A stretch of 64,000 bases of DNA from positions 6,558,315-6,622,314 of the forward strand of contig NC_087382.1 of the NCBI RefSeq assembly GCF_963675165.1, read 5' to 3'. The DNA comes from Halichondria panicea. Taxonomy: Eukaryota; Porifera; Demospongiae; Suberitida; Halichondriidae. The position numbers were made by a program, and so were the translations under genes. The stretch's first letter is position 1, and each line of letters opens with the position of its first letter. Shown piece after piece: positions 31,160 through 46,200 of the stretch. A model generated the notes under the pieces. The model was not told the DNA's origin, did not search any database, and saw only the letters and a list, made by a program, of their open reading frames with translations.

Positions 31160-34100
31160 GTAATTTTGCCATGTTCGATAAAATAATATTTTTGTGTTAG
31201 CCCACCAGGAATTCCTAGTGCTTCCTTGCGAATGCTACTGTTTGATAGCTGGTTCAACCATTACAAAGGAGTGGTGTGTCTGGTTGCTATTGTTGATGGG
31301 TGTGTCTCAAAAGGTATGTTGAATTAATGTTTGTACTTCATGTTTGTAATCTGAGTTGCATGCCCTACATGTAGCTAGCTCTCCCCCTTGGTGGTTTATA
31401 CGCCCTTGGCATAATAATTATGTGTGAGACTGAAACAGCCATGTACATGTAATGACCATCGTAATAAAAGCGTGCAATAATTGCATTTTCGGATGCAATT
31501 TTGATTTGTCGTACTTAGAACTTGCTTTCTCCTTTCCACGCTTGTTGATGCTTCTCCCCGGCCACTTTTAGCAATGTTCACGTTACAAATTTGGTGCTCT
31601 AGTTGCTGTACGTGTCATTAGTTGCTGTGTTATTTTTGCTTGCACATAAATCTATAGGTGACGTAGTGCAGTCCGCTCACACTGGTCTGTCATATGAAGT
31701 TGCTGAAGTGGGCATCCTGCAGACCAAGGAAGTCAAGAGCTACTCTCTGTTAGTAGGTGTCAATTAGCCTGTATTATTTTGTGTGGCGCAGCCTTGATTC
31801 CAGGCTACCCTTACCTGGATCAAGCGGTCTATGCATGCACGTACAGTACATTGCCCCAAAAGGACGTCTATTTGTGAATACTATGAGTACTATACTATTA
31901 ATTTTGTATTCTGAAATGGTGGTCCGTGTTACGTTTGTTCCATTTATTGTGAAAAGATGACCGAGTTCTCCTAGAGCTACATTAATTGGCTTAGGCCTGT
32001 ATAGTTGTGTCTTATTGACTAGTAAAATCATTTACATGTCGATCTTAACAGATTACGGAGAATATAGGTCCCTGCTTTCTGAGTGTCAATTCTTCTAAGC
32101 TTAAAGCTTTCAGGAGTGATTTTCAGCTTCAGCATAGAACAAAAATGCAAGGTTACCACTAGTCTCGTACACCAGCCTCATTTTTTGGAAAAGAGTCGGA
32201 GAAATTAATTTACATACTATCAATACTTGTGGCCACGGTTAGATAACTGAGTGGTGATAATTAAGTGATAGCCACCGGAATGGACGTGGTTAGCACGTGC
32301 GTGCGTGCGTGCACCATGAAGAGAATATGTACTGCACCTTGTTTAGCTCAGTCTTGAGATTGGCGTGGCCAACTCCCGCATATCTGATCAGTATATGCAC
32401 GTGATTATGCCCACTGTGTGGTTTCATGCCCCAAGATTTCTTGGGGTGTTGTCACGAATTGTTGACTGCAAGTTCACCCAACCCAATATGAAAGTTTGGG
32501 AAGGGCGTGGCCAGACTACTCTACCGCTGTATAATGATAGTCCATCGCCCTCACCAAACGACAAGCTCTGTAGTTTACCAAGCCTGTCTGGAAGTCATAC
32601 TCTATAGCGCGAAATTTTTAAGGCACTTATATTTCATGGAATATTATGGCCTCTAAAAGCATTTCATTGCACAATGTTAGTGGGATAACTGGATGACTGC
32701 TTACCGGAATCCACGCCTTTAATCTTCACGTTATAGCAGAGAATTCTAAGCACATGTAAAAAACTGTGGGTTTAATTTTCGTGTAGGATTGCTAACCCAT
32801 GAAAACACCGAAAATTAAGCCCCTTCGCCCTATACGGTATACATGCATGTATATCTTTCAAATGCTAAACAGACATGAGCAGCCAATAGAAGCAACACTA
32901 GTAGATGAGAGCCTCATTTGGTTTCAGATTAGTCTGCGAGCCTTCTTGAGTAATGCAATAGTGAGCACCACAGATAGATGAAAGATAATGGGATTCCCCA
33001 GATTTTGGTATATAAGCGCATGCGCACTTATCACCCTCAATAGATACATGTATCAGACTGTATTTTTCTGACTCCGTTATGTTAAAGAAAAAACGGCCAG
33101 GGAATGAGGCTAAGTTATAGATAGTACATGGGCATGAGGTATCTATGTGTTATAGTGTCCCATATCACGAGGGCTTTGCCCGAGGGATGAGGGACACTAT
33201 AACCATAGATACCGAATGCACATGTGCTAACTGATTTAGATCCCACTTTTCATTGGCTGCCTCAGGCAAGAAGTGTATCTATAAAAGCAGCAAGCCTTAG
33301 CAACAGCTTTATTTTTGTAAATGTCCTGTTCTGACAAGCTAGTCTAGATGATTTCTGCTAAAAAAACCTTTGCATTGGCCTTGCTTCAACATTGGAATGG
33401 ACAAACTAGTGACTCCACCTAGCGCTCTGCAACAAATGAGCCCAGCCTCCTCCGTATCTGCACTCAAGCCCCACTCCTTCTCAGTAAACTGTTCTGATAT
33501 GTACGGCTAGCTAGCAAGGAACAGCTTGCAGCAATGCTACAGTGCACTATCGTTCCCAAAAAGACACAAGAGTCTACTGCAATTTGAAACATGGCTGCAG
33601 GATAGAAACAGAAGTCAGGAGGATGAAGTTGACAATGCTACAAGTTGAAGACATGCTTTCATGCTTGTGACAATAGACCCAAAACTGTTAAAATCATTGG
33701 CTCTTAGTGTTCCTCGACAGAAAAGATACTGGTGAACCCTACCGTCAACCCAGCAAACGCTATAGAAACTGGTAGTGAAAAAACTGAACAGCCATAGCTA
33801 ATTATCATGCAGCTACAGCTTTATTATCCTTTCTGTACAACATTCAAAAATAGTACTTGTACTTTATACCCTCAAGCTTATAATCCCTTGGAAACTATGA
33901 GATTATGGCTCATAATTCCCTGCTAAACACACACAAGTGGGATCTAAGTACGTGTTATAAACATTCATGCCGTTGCGTTCTATAATAATATTTACGAATT
34001 GTACAATAGCCACACTGGACAAGTTGGATACATGATGATGGGGATGAAGAATGTCAAAGATGCATTCATCGGTGATACTTTCCACCATGCTGGTACCCAA

Positions 34101-37100
34101 ATCACTCCACTTCCAGGATTCACACGAGCTAAACCCATGGTACATAAATTTTCAACCTGAGGGGAGGGGTCTTATGTAAAATTGAACTATCACGTATAGG
34201 TGCGAAAAATAATAAATGATATCTTGTTTATTATTTGCCGCAACTATAATTATATATATACATGTATAATACGACTTGAGAGGGGTCTTATGTAAAATTG
34301 AATTATCACGTATGGGTGTGCGAAAAATAAAAATAAAATCTTCTTTCTTGTTTATTATTTGCCGCAACTATATAGAATAATATAATATGACTTGATTGCA
34401 CCTTTAGTAATTGTGTTTTGTTTAGGTTTTTGCCGGTGTTTTCCCTATGGACAGTAACGATTTCCCATATCTGAGAACTGCAGTTGATAAGTTGGCACTC
34501 AATGATAGCAGTGTGAGTGTCTACCCAGATTCAAGTGTGGCTTTAGGTCAGGGGTGGAGATTGGGCTTTCTTGGACTTTTACATATGGATGTGTTCAGAC
34601 AGCGGCTAGAAGAGGTTAGGAATAAATAGTTATAGTCACTCATTGTTTGGTGATTAATTATACTCTCGGTTCAAAAGGAATACGATGCTTCTGTGATTGT
34701 TACTTCTCCAAGTGTGTCATACAAAGGTTTGTTTACAAAAGTATGACCTGTTTTTATGCTCGCTTCATCCCACAGCAATTCTACGTACTGGCGAAGAAGT
34801 GGTTATACTTACTCCCTCACAAGTATTTACATTTCCTTTTACATATTATGCATGTGATCTTAACCTTAATAGTTTCCTGCAAGGCACACTGTTGAAAAGT
34901 ACCTTGAACCAGTTGTTCTGGGAACACTAGTTTGTCCTTTGGAATATCTTGGCAAGATGCTAAATTTATCAGAGGTAAAATACAATAATTACTTAAATTT
35001 AATACTCTCCGTGCGCCAGAGGTACATGTATTATGTTATAATTATCGTACAGTAGACTCTCGTTAATCCGGTCACCTTTGGGACCATGCAGCTTGGCCGG
35101 AAAAGCGAGAAATAGCCGCGGCTTAAAAACGACCTTACCTCGAATGTAATGACTCGAATCTAATGACTAATTTTGCGGTTCTTGTCTCGAGGATAATGTA
35201 GGATCAGAGGAGGTCGGACATCACTTGAACTTTCACTAATTATGACCTTTTAATGACATTCCAGGCCAAATTGCTTTTCGTTTTTGCTGACTCAGCAGTA
35301 GAACATGAGGCGGATCTAGCTAGTATGATGCTGATAGGGTTAGGTCCAGTAACCATCATAGACACAAAACACATGAAACACACCTAGCTGTCAACAGATT
35401 CAGCGACAGAAACCATGTAGAAATATTGTCTCATGAATAAGTCGCCCTCTATAACATAGACTCGTGATTATATAGGCCGCCCAACTTTTAGAGGGCGGCT
35501 GAAATAGAGACTATCAGTACACGCTACTGCTGAGTCAGCAAAAACGAAAAGCAATTTGGCCTGGAAGGTCATTAAAAGGTCATAATTAGTGATAGTTCAA
35601 GTGATATCCGACCTCCCCTGATGTGTATTTAAGTATTTAAGTGTAATCCAATTGCTAAACCACACCCAAAACGTCATATCCGGCCGTAATACACTTATAA
35701 AATTACATTGAAAACCTTGTTTGGGAGCCAGCACTGGCTGGTATACGGAATAGCGAGTGGCCGTACTTCAGGTGAGTTTTGTGCAGTAAACATAATTATA
35801 GCTAGCATTCCGTGCCGAGCCAAATGGCCAGTATATCGAGGTGGTCGTACTTCAGAGAGCCGGAATAACGAGAGTCTACTGTATACTATATACAGTAGAC
35901 TCTCGTTAATCCGGTCACCCTTGGGACCATGCAGCTTGGCCGGAATAGCGAGGTGGCTGTAGCTCAGGAAATAGCCGCGGCTTAAAAACGACCTTACCTC
36001 GAATCTAATTACTACCTTTGCAGTTCTTGTCTCGAGGATAATGTAGCAGAGGAGGGAGGACACGATTAACCTTAGCTCTAATTAGCTAATTATCGCGACC
36101 TTTTAATTACATTCTTTGAACGATTCATCTTTTCTTTCTTTATAACCTCTACATATTGGGACACACAGAACAGTACTGTAGTATGAGTGACAGGCAATTC
36201 TTGCAGGCACAGAGCAAACCATACAAATAATGGGGTGCTAGAAGCTGAGACTGTTAGTGTCATTGATGTTCTTCATGTTGGAAACACTCTGAACCATGTT
36301 GCAGCTTATCACAGAGACAGGAGTGCCTGGGGTGCTCCTCATAGGGATCCTGTCTCCAGGATCAAGAGTGCTTCTCACAGAGACAAGATCAGAGTGCCTG
36401 GGATGCTTCTCACAGGGATCTTAGAGATAGGAGTACTTGAGGTGCTTCTTATAGGGGTCCTATTACCTTCAGGTCCTGACAACTTGGCCATAGGGGAAGG
36501 CTTACTTTGCTCTAGCTCTTGTGTCCAATATGTAGAGGTTATAAAGAAAGAAAAGATGAATCGTTCAAAGAATGTAATTAAAAGGTCGCGATAATTAGCT
36601 AATTAGAGCTAAGGTTAATCGTGTCCTTCCTCCTCTGATAATGTAGGATAATGAATCATTCTGTTCTCTATTTAAGTGTAATCCAATTTTATTTGCTAAA
36701 CCACACCCTAACGTCATATCCGGCCGTAATATACGTATAAAATTACATTGAAAACCTTGTTTGGGACAGCCAGCACTGGCTGGTAAACGGAATAGCGAGT
36801 GGCCGTACTTCAGGGTGAGTTTTGTGCAGTAAACATAATTATAGCTAGCATTCCGTGCCGTGCCAAGCCAAATGGCCGATATATAGAGGTGGCCGTACTT
36901 CAGAGAGCCGGAATAGCGAGAGTCTACTGTAGCTGGTTATTATTTGCACTATTAAAATGCAGTTTTTGCAGATTGACCTCTTGGGAATCATGGTTTACTT
37001 CCGGTGTTGAAAGACCTCTCTACTGTGAGGGTGTGGTCATTTGAGCCTCTATCCTCTAAAAAGCAAAACTAGGCATAACTCGAATACAAAGCATTATTTT

Positions 37101-37164
37101 CTCACGAATTAAAATCCAAGTAAACATAACTAGAAGCTTGATCCTTGAGCAGCTGTAGCAGTCT

Positions 37165-37222
<58 letters not shown>

Positions 37223-40200
37223 CCGTATACCTCGCTTGCGCATGCGCACCGAGGCATAAATACACTTATAATTACTAGGGGATGCTGGAAGCATTGTGTG
37301 GGGCGAGCCTAGCCTTAGCGAAGACAAAGAAGTTGTTGTGAGTAGTATCACTTTTTCGACTTGCTGTTTCCTTTGTTTCCTAAAGATCTCTCTAACTGCA
37401 ATTCTCTTTTCCTCTTCAATTCGAACCTTTTGACGACGGACGAGCTTCTGTCTCATAGCTCCTATTTGTTGTTAAACTTTCCTTACCCTTGCCAGCAGAT
37501 GATGTCTTTGATATAGCGTAGGGAACGCCATTTCCTTAATTGTTGAGCTGTATCAGTTTCATCCAGTAAATGTCTTACTGTTTCGTAAAGGTCTCTCTAA
37601 CTGTTCTCTCTTCCTCTTCAGACAGACGACAGACAAGCTGAGCTTCTGTCTCATTAGATCCTTTTTGTTGTCAAACTTCCCTTAGTTCTGCCAGCAGGCA
37701 GTGTGTTTGATATCCCAACGCCATTGCCTCACTGCCTTAGTTGTTGAGCTGTATCAGTTTCATCCAATGAGTTCGAGTAGAAATAAAAATTAATGTCTTG
37801 CAGTGATCGTTACGCTAAAAAGCTGGAGACAAAAAGATCGTTACGCTAAAAAGCAGAGCGATCGTCATGCTAAAAGCTTCAAGCGACAGACACACAGACA
37901 GACAGACACTCGAACGGATATTCAGTTGCTGAGCTTTCCTCTACAGTACTCGAAACTATGGGACTCGCCTCAGGGCTCGCCCCAATTATGATATTATATG
38001 TACTTATACCTTGCTGCTGGAGACTCAGGAGAGTGACATCATTCTGTAGCTAAGGATTACTACATATTGTCATGTGCCACAAAAATGTTGGTCCACCGCG
38101 GACAGAAATGTCCGGAGGCTGACATTTTCAGCCCCCCAGACCAATTTTGGTAGTCCGCCCGTGGTCTTAGACAATGCTGGAGATCTACAGTTGCCTGCGC
38201 ATGCACAGCTCTTGCTTTTGACCACTCTTCCAGCACAATCAACTGCAGCACTTCTACAAATGCTTTTAGAACCAAGGAATCACTCTTTTTCAAATGAAAA
38301 GCATCGACATGCTCCATTGCACATTCACTCAGAGCAAGATATATTTATGATCACATGATGAGCCTGTAGCTGCCTGTGCATGTATATGGTGTGGAGAGGA
38401 CCTTAGGCTGCCATATGCATACATGTAGCTCTAAACAATTTCATTACTGCTTACAAGCACAAGTGCAACCACAAAGATTAGCGAACCAACATTTTCAGGG
38501 GGGGGCCCAAAAATTTCAGTCCCTGAACGCTAGCTATTGGAAGAGTGAGAAGAGATATCTGCAAGGCTCTGCTGATGCAGCCATTAGTTTTAGACTTGGA
38601 CTTTTGGCATCGATCGTTTTGAACAACAATCAATTCACTCCTTGAGTTTCTCTGTGATTTATATACATTTGTATTGTTATTACAATAAAACTGCTTCACT
38701 ATTAGTTTTTGTATTTGGTGATGCTGTCATTAGCTACTCAGTAGGTACATGTATGAACAATATTTATATTTTTCAGAGTCGCCGTGGTATGCAGCAGGAG
38801 ATGCTATACCTTGATGAAACCAGAGTGTTGCTCAAGTATATCATGCCTCTAAGTGAAGTAGTACTCGATTTCTACGATGCTGTCAAATCAGAATCATCAG
38901 GCTACGCAAGGTAGTGTTATATTTACGTACACAGCAACCTTTCTTTATAATGTACGTATAATGGGTCGCAATCCTGTTGGAGACGCTGGCACTTATATAT
39001 TTCTTAACGTGACACTTCGTACATTTACAATAAACTGCATGTGCATAGGTAGGACTTCGAATTGGTTAGTTATATGATTCTACTGTGAAAACTCAAAACA
39101 ATAAATCCCTAGCTAGCACCCGATTACTTTAATTGGTGGACAATTAGAGTGTTATAGAAGAGGAGCTCAAGCAAGAGATAATCTAGCCTCGATTCCAGGC
39201 CGCTCTCAATTGAGAAAGATGGCCTGGTATACACTGTCTGCGCATGCGTCAATTGCCCCAAGAATCTTGGGGATCGAGATTAAATTAGTCAGTATATTTT
39301 ACAATGACGTCATTGCACAAATCATACACATAATATACTTACAACATTTATGGCCTAGACTAGTAACTAGTTTTGTTGTGATGACTTCTACTTATCTTCT
39401 GCTCTTGCTCAAGCTCTCTTGAAAAGTCAGGTTTTGTCTTCTTTTGTACTGTGGTAGAGTGGTGGGCGTTTTTCTGTCAGTACCGACCGGCTCTGGCAAG
39501 TCTACTTGCTTCCAGATGCTTGTTTGATGCCATTTCGGTAAGATCAGTGCTCCTCGTATGAGCCTAGGGTTGTGGTGGCGATTTCTCTCTCTTGACACTA
39601 TTATAGTCAACCACGTGGGTGACCATAGTACAAAAGGTTAATTGATCAATTACTAAGAGTTTTACTAACAAATTTACTATTGAATCCACCCACGCGCAAA
39701 CGGTGGTTACCAGGCCCTCTAGTGAGAGGGGCTGGGATTGAGGCTAGAGATGATCTTGAACGATAGAACAGAGGTGTGTGTAGCCTCGTTCCCAAGCCGA
39801 TTTGTCTTTTGCCTCTAAAATAGGTCGACAACTATAGACATAGCTGGTATTAATTGTATCTGGGTGTGGCCAAAACTGGAAACAAATAGTTACACAGAAA
39901 CAAATAGTTACACAGATGAAAAAATGTATGTCACACCGAAATTAGCTATAATTGCGCATTTACTCCTCTACCATACAGAAAGTAAGCATTGTGGAAAAGC
40001 TTGCTCTGTCGATAGCTAGCTAGCTACAGGTATTAATGCTTACCGTTCGACGCCAGAGTTCTAGTTCCACGTTGTCAAAGAAATGCTGATCTAGCAAACA
40101 CTCTGTACCCTTCCCTGACTCCTCCTCCAAGACCAAACAGCTAAATTCACCCATACCCACAGAGCTGGAGCCAGGCAGTGCGCAGTGCCAAGGCTCCTAG

Positions 40201-43200
40201 GCTCCCACTTGCACTGCACTAGCTCTAACTATGAACGACCAGCTCTCTTATCAAGTGCCTCACTATCTTTGACTTTGTAATCCAACTATGACTAGCTACA
40301 GTACGTATACAGTACTAAAAACAAAATCAACCAAAATTGATTATGCCTCGGTGCGCATGGGCAAGCGAGGTATATACGGTAGTGTGCAGAGGAGGTTGGT
40401 CACGATTGTTAATAAATCTTCTAAATTTTCTTTGTAACCCCCAATTCCTACAGTAAATGCACAGAAGCCATTGAAAGAACCCCAACCTACCCAACCCGCT
40501 GAGTCAGCACTTTTATCTTATTCTGGCATTTGAGCGTTATCTGTCTTGTATTACGTCTCCTGTTAGTCTATGAGTCGTAGTAGTTTAAAACTATCGTTGC
40601 TACTTCCTGTCTAAGAAACAAGGAAAGTGCAGCAACAACTGGAACTTTGTACTTCGAGTATGACTATGCTACTCACTTCACTGAGTATTGTTAGCATCAT
40701 TTCCTACTAATATAAAAGGCTATGATCATTGCAAAGAAAATTAGAAGATTAGATTAACAATCGTGACCAACCTCCTCTGGTAGTGTGTTTGTGTTTCTGT
40801 GTGTGTAGACTGTTACAGCTGCTCAAGGATCAATAAAGTGCAAGTAAAAGTTTCTATAGGCTTCTAGTCATGTTTTCTTGGATTCATATACGTGGATTTG
40901 CAAAATTTATACCACACTTATGTCACCACTAATTGATCTCATTGGTCAACAGCTGTAGGATATATAGAATATTAGCATACAGCCCCAGGCATGCACAGTT
41001 TTTCAAGTTGTTTTTTAGTTTTTTCATTTGTTCAAGAAAGTAAGCAAAGAGAAAAGAGCCATGCTTGACAGTACTAAGACTCAAAGCGACGGCAGAAACA
41101 CGGAAGGTGCTCTCCAACAAGATGGCTAAGCTTCCATGGGTCCATGGGCGCGGTTTAGATACATTTTATCCAAGGAGAGCTTGCAACTCCAGTAGGGGAT
41201 GTCAAATGGTCAACGCTTGGACCAAGGAAGCTCTTGAGCATCTGTAGGAGTCAACATGTTGCTCAACTAGCTCTTTGACGGCTGTAAAATCCGGCATAGT
41301 CTTGTTCTTTTTTGCAGTCTGCATCGCGATTGAATTGTTGCTAGGGGGAGGTCCTTTTATAGTGCTACGGTCACGTGGTATAAGTCAGATATGCCACACC
41401 TACTCGGAGGATATGCACCCTATATATCCTCCGCTACCGTGGTTACATACCCCTCGGCTCCGCCTCGGAGTAACCACGGTAGCGGAGGATATATGGGTGC
41501 ATATCCTCCTCTTAGGTGTGGTATATCCTATACAAAGCTTTGTTCTCGAGTTATGCCTAGTTTTGCTTACTTGGAATGCCATTGCAGCTTTTTCAGAAGA
41601 GTCCGTAGCAAAACTTGTTCACCGAGTGTTGCTACTCTACTTAGTAGTTAGCTCTGCACTAGAACACTAGCTGCAAGAGTGAGAAGAGAGCTGCAACGCT
41701 CTGCTAACTTGCAGCCATTAATTGGCATCGATTGTTTTTAACAACAATCATCGTGGATCATTACCCACTCTTTGAGTTTCCCTGTGATTCTGTATTCTGC
41801 ATGCAGCAAAATAACATCTAACTATTAGGCATCAGCACCTGTGGTGCTTTCATTTTAATATGGTAGCCTGCTCAAATTCAAAATTCTATAAGATATCTTA
41901 ATTGTACCAAACATGTCTGGGGAAATATCAGAGGGAATAATTATCACAGTTATCTCCTGGCTATATCCTAGCAACTGCATGAAAACAGGATATAATAGTG
42001 TTGTTATTGTTACCAACAGTTCATTAGGAAGAGTACCCAACGTAGTAGGTGTTCTGTCCAACCTACTTCACAACCACACTCATGTTGTATGAACTGTGAA
42101 ATCTTAAATTAGGAAATTCAATGAATAAACGTTAGTGCCGATTATCACTAATGTTATTCATTGCCTTTCCTAGTTATGCCTCGAGGCGTAGTAGCACAAG
42201 GGATACGGTAAAGCTGACTGTGTGTGTGTGTGTGTATATTCCAGCTGTAATTGCTCAATGGTTGCAATGAGACGAAACTAACAGCTTCTATAGGCTTCTT
42301 GCCACGTTATCTTGGATTTTTGATTCCTGGATTTGCAAACTAAAGTTTTGTTCTCCAGAAGATACCTACTATACACACAGTAAGTGCAGTATAGTGCAGT
42401 AGTAGTAGATCTAAGAGGTAAACTAATGCTCAAGGATGGTGGAACATCTCCTCTACACAATATTCTGCAGATGCCTACTATGTATATAAGATCTTCCATC
42501 ATCCTTGAGCATTAGATTACCTCTTAGATCTACTACTGCACTTACTGTGTATAATTATAGTAGGTATCTTCAAAACCAGCTAGCTCACTGACAGTTGACA
42601 AACAATCTCTGGGGCAAAAACCATTGTGTAGCTCTTACTTCAATATTTCAGAAACTTCCTTTCTTTAGAATAATAGCGCATACATTGCAGAATGCAGAGG
42701 CTGCAAAAATGCATTGATTTTACAATGACTTCTATGTAAAAGGGTGTGCCAGCTCAGCACAATTTACTGCGGAAGCTATACAGGAAGTAGTTAGTGGGCG
42801 TTCAAAAAGCAATCAAAATTCCAGGCTCTTAAACGAATAGGACTATTAATGAGAACTGCTGATTTGGTTGCGGTTACAATAGTGAGCATTTGTGACGTAG
42901 GTTTGCCTCCTGTTTACATGCAGTCTATTGCAATTGGAGTTGCGTACTATAATTACTTTTGTTGTTACATACAATGCACACACCAATACTCCCTTCAGCT
43001 TCGACTATGAAGATTTTGGATTTCAGCCTGCTTCCCTGGTCAAGGTAATACTTAAAGTAGCAAGTTGTACATGTAGGGTTGTAGTAGTGGGTTGGTTAGG
43101 CTTGTTTTTCTATCTGATTACCTACTACATGTACGCTGTTTGTATCACCACAAGCCACCATAATTATTTTGGTACATGTACCTACAGTGATACACAACGG

Positions 43201-46200
43201 TATCAAAACCGTATTAAGTGCAACTAAGGACTTAAAAGTAGAAGAGGGCATGGCGACTCACACTATTCTCAGACTCACCTAACTTCATACTGTAGCCGTA
43301 CGAGGGATACGGTAAAGCTAACTGTGTGCGTGTGTGTGTGTGTGCGTGTGTGTGTGTGTGTGCGTGCGTGCGTGTGTGTGTGCTGTAACAGTCTGCCTGG
43401 CCTAAAAACAGGAAATATATAATTTATACCTGGGGGAAAATTTCGTGGAGGTCAGCTTGCCCTTGCCCACACAAAGAACAAATATTTACCCCACGAAAAT
43501 TACACGCTATACGGTAGTATCAATATCAGTGTTGTGTGTGCCCGTGGAGTGTTACAGCTGTGCAGTAAGAGGCTTTAATAGGCTTTAAATGAGCATGCTG
43601 ACTATAAAAGGGCGTGCCGTGGGCAGCTCCGACCGGAAGCAACCAAAAAATGACAAAATGGCAACAATGAATATTCTTGAGTCTTGCAAAAAGACGCCCT
43701 TGACAGTTATAATGCACATTCTTTACATTTTTACATTCTTCTTTTGATACGCCTTCTTCGATATCCGCTCTCTCACGAGATAGTAGACACAAACTAAAAA
43801 CTAAAAATGGCTGTCAAAAGTTTATTTCAAGAAGTCTGTTCTCCACAACCTCAAAAGAAGCCTACTGGGGGTTCCACAGGAGCTAAAGTTCGAGACTGAA
43901 GATACCAAGCAAGTCTTTGTAGGTATAATTGACAGTGCTAAGCATTGTCTTGCTGCCAGAGATGCATTGGCCCAACATGAGGATCTGACAAACTGATGCT
44001 GTTGTTGAAGACGTGGACATAATAACTCAAGTAAGTAGTCCACAGGTCTATAGTAATGTTAGTAGTTTGGTATAAAGTAATGTGACTTCATCAATCTGCG
44101 AACGCTTTTTCATTTTACATATAATGTAACGAACAGAAGAGTAGAAAGTCTGTAGGGAAGGACCTTTGTATAATATCTATTTACAGTTTGTTCGTTCATA
44201 ATTATATACACTCATTATGCCTCAGTTGGGCATGCGCAAGGTATACGGTAGTGTGTCTCTGTGTGTGTAGATCGACTATTACAACTGCTCGATGATAAAT
44301 GAAGAGTTTCTGTATAATTATTGTTAAGGCTGTTATAATCATAATTTTTTCTTGAATTGCAATTAGTTGGGTTTGCAAAATAATGCTTATTATTATGTTT
44401 GCTTACTTCAAAAGCTAGTACAACTTGTATGTAGCAAAATAGGGGAATAACGAGAGAATAAAGTAAAATAAAACGAATTAATCATTATCCGCCAGGGCTG
44501 CTGAATCCATCTAAAATGTAAATTATATGTACAGTGTTCATTAATAATGGTACTGCATGTAGCTTCATTGCCTACACCGAGGCATCATCACCCTTTAGTA
44601 ACATTCATTTTTTCTCAGGTCGCGTTGAAGGACGCTTTGAAGGACTGCGACTGCCTTTGCTTGTTGACAGTCTCCCTGGGTACACCATCAACTTATGTAG
44701 AATATGTAAGTATTACTATCTGTATCAAGCAAATTATCCTATTATATCCCTAGCTCTTTGCTAGGGGGAGGAGAGCCTCACTGTCTGGTGCCATGCACCC
44801 CACTAGCCTCGATTCCAGGCCGCTCTTTGCTCGAAGAGAGGGCCTGGTATCGACTGTTTGCGCATGCGCCACCTATTACCCGGAAAGTGGGTAACTCGGA
44901 TACCATTGTATATGCTCAGTAAAACAATGACGTCACAACGAACGGAAGTGGATTGAAGAAAGTGGATAGAAGAAGGTTTCTAGCCCGTGTGATAGCATTC
45001 TAATAGCTACCCTTAGCCTACTATGTTAACAAAAGACTCACAGCCTGCAACAGTGTGGATAACAATCCTCTGAACGGAGGGGAAGGCTGACAATAGCCTA
45101 TATGGATAGGCCACGCCCATCTGACACTAACCTTGGTGAAAGTCGACTCTATCAGAAAGAAATTGCTGCTGTAACCAATACAGCTCTGTCTCTAGCTAGC
45201 TAGCTAGCTAGATAGTTCTGTGTCTGACTTTTAATATGAAGAGTATTCTTCGTCTATATAGTTATTCAGGATATAATTCGGGTAAAAATTCAGTTTAATG
45301 GAAACATTACGGGAATATTATCCAATAATATTGCGCATGCGCAAGCAGTCAGTAGCAGGCCTAATAATTAGGCCTTGTGAAGGAGGCTAGCACCCCACTT
45401 GCCCTATTAAAATGGTAGTAAAGATTTTGTTTGATATAGATGTACTGATATTCATATAAATCCTTTTCAGAATCGAACTTTCGGTGAATTTCCACAATGG
45501 CACAGTTTCAATGCCGTCTATTATGCAAGAAAGCAAGCTTCCTAGCTCTTCCACAACGTTCCCTGGAGTATGCTCACTGTAGCTGACCTGGAGCTGAAAA
45601 GATTCCTTTATTGTGCATAGCCTTTTGCTGTATCTATTCATAAAGTTTTTGTCAGCCATTATGATAATAATTTTATTTTTTTGTTTTTTGTTTCTGCTTC
45701 TGGTAAAAATGAAAAACTACCAAGAATGTATTTCCCTTCCCTTTGTGTATATTTTTTTAGTGTTCACAGTGTGTAGTGAGTGGGTTCTGAGCGCTTTTGC
45801 GCAAGAGAAAAAAACAGCTCGTTACTAAGGCTTGAATGAAAATTTAGGGGTCAAAGGTTGCGCCCACGGCAGCTCTTTTTATACTCAAAACTGGCTCCGA
45901 GATCCGGAAGTTGCTAATCCGGTAATTAAAGCCAACATGCTCGTTTAATCTTGAGTTATGGGTTATGGCTAACTTTGGAGGACTTTTGCGAAACAAAATT
46001 GTTGATAGTGGGAAATTTTCGCGTTTTGCGAGGGCAGAGCAGTAACGCGAAAATTCGGGATAAAGTTCCAAGCACCGGTATTTTTGCTATTGGTGGGTGT
46101 GGTTTACTGCATTGAAACGCGAATATTAGAACCCACGAACATTTCTGCTGAGGGCTCTGGAGCCAAGTAGCGAAAATCTGCACCCACGAAACTTCCCGCT

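Larger units (their letters stand above)
35050..36935. repeat. Two tandem copies of the AGTAGACTCTC inverted-repeat element
   Basis: Copy 1 (about 35050-35885) and copy 2 (about 35893-36935) both start TACAGTAGACTCTCGTTAAT and end in the inverse CGAGAGTCTACTGTA. They share CAGCTTGGCCGG, TCGAGGATAATGTAG, CACGTCATATCCGGCCGTAA-type text and CAGCACTGGCTGGTA. Each is itself interrupted by a CAGAGGAGG element (35205-35620; 36047-36637) at nearly the same internal point. Confidence 0.85.
34975..38776. other. GUF1 intron (3.8 kb)
   Basis: Repeats described separately fill 35050-37260. At 37330-37780 there is an imperfect direct duplication of about 240 bp (GAGCTTCTGTCTCAT, GTTGAGCTGTATCAGTTTCA in both halves), whose antisense reads as a broken Lys/Glu-rich frame that I do not recognise. 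37800-38776 shows no gene, only a partial dispersed repeat near 38535-38660. Confidence 0.6.
38911..42998. other. GUF1 intron (4.1 kb)
   Basis: It holds a TAGCCTC element (39184-39746), a CAGAGGAGG element (40387-40779), a TATACCACAC element (40908-41525), a foldback at 42359-42571 and parts of the dispersed (GT)n repeat. No gene is seen. Confidence 0.7.

Noticed and set aside
36187-36594. 135-codon frame with repeated [13 protein letters not shown]-like text
   Set aside because: Encoded by tandem units inside a CAGAGGAGG element. The related copy at 27440-27650 has the units in inverse with a different frame.
41065-41247. Conserved short frames shared with 51140-51337
   Set aside because: Conservation follows from the two copies being the same element. 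No domain is recognised and frames exist on both strands.
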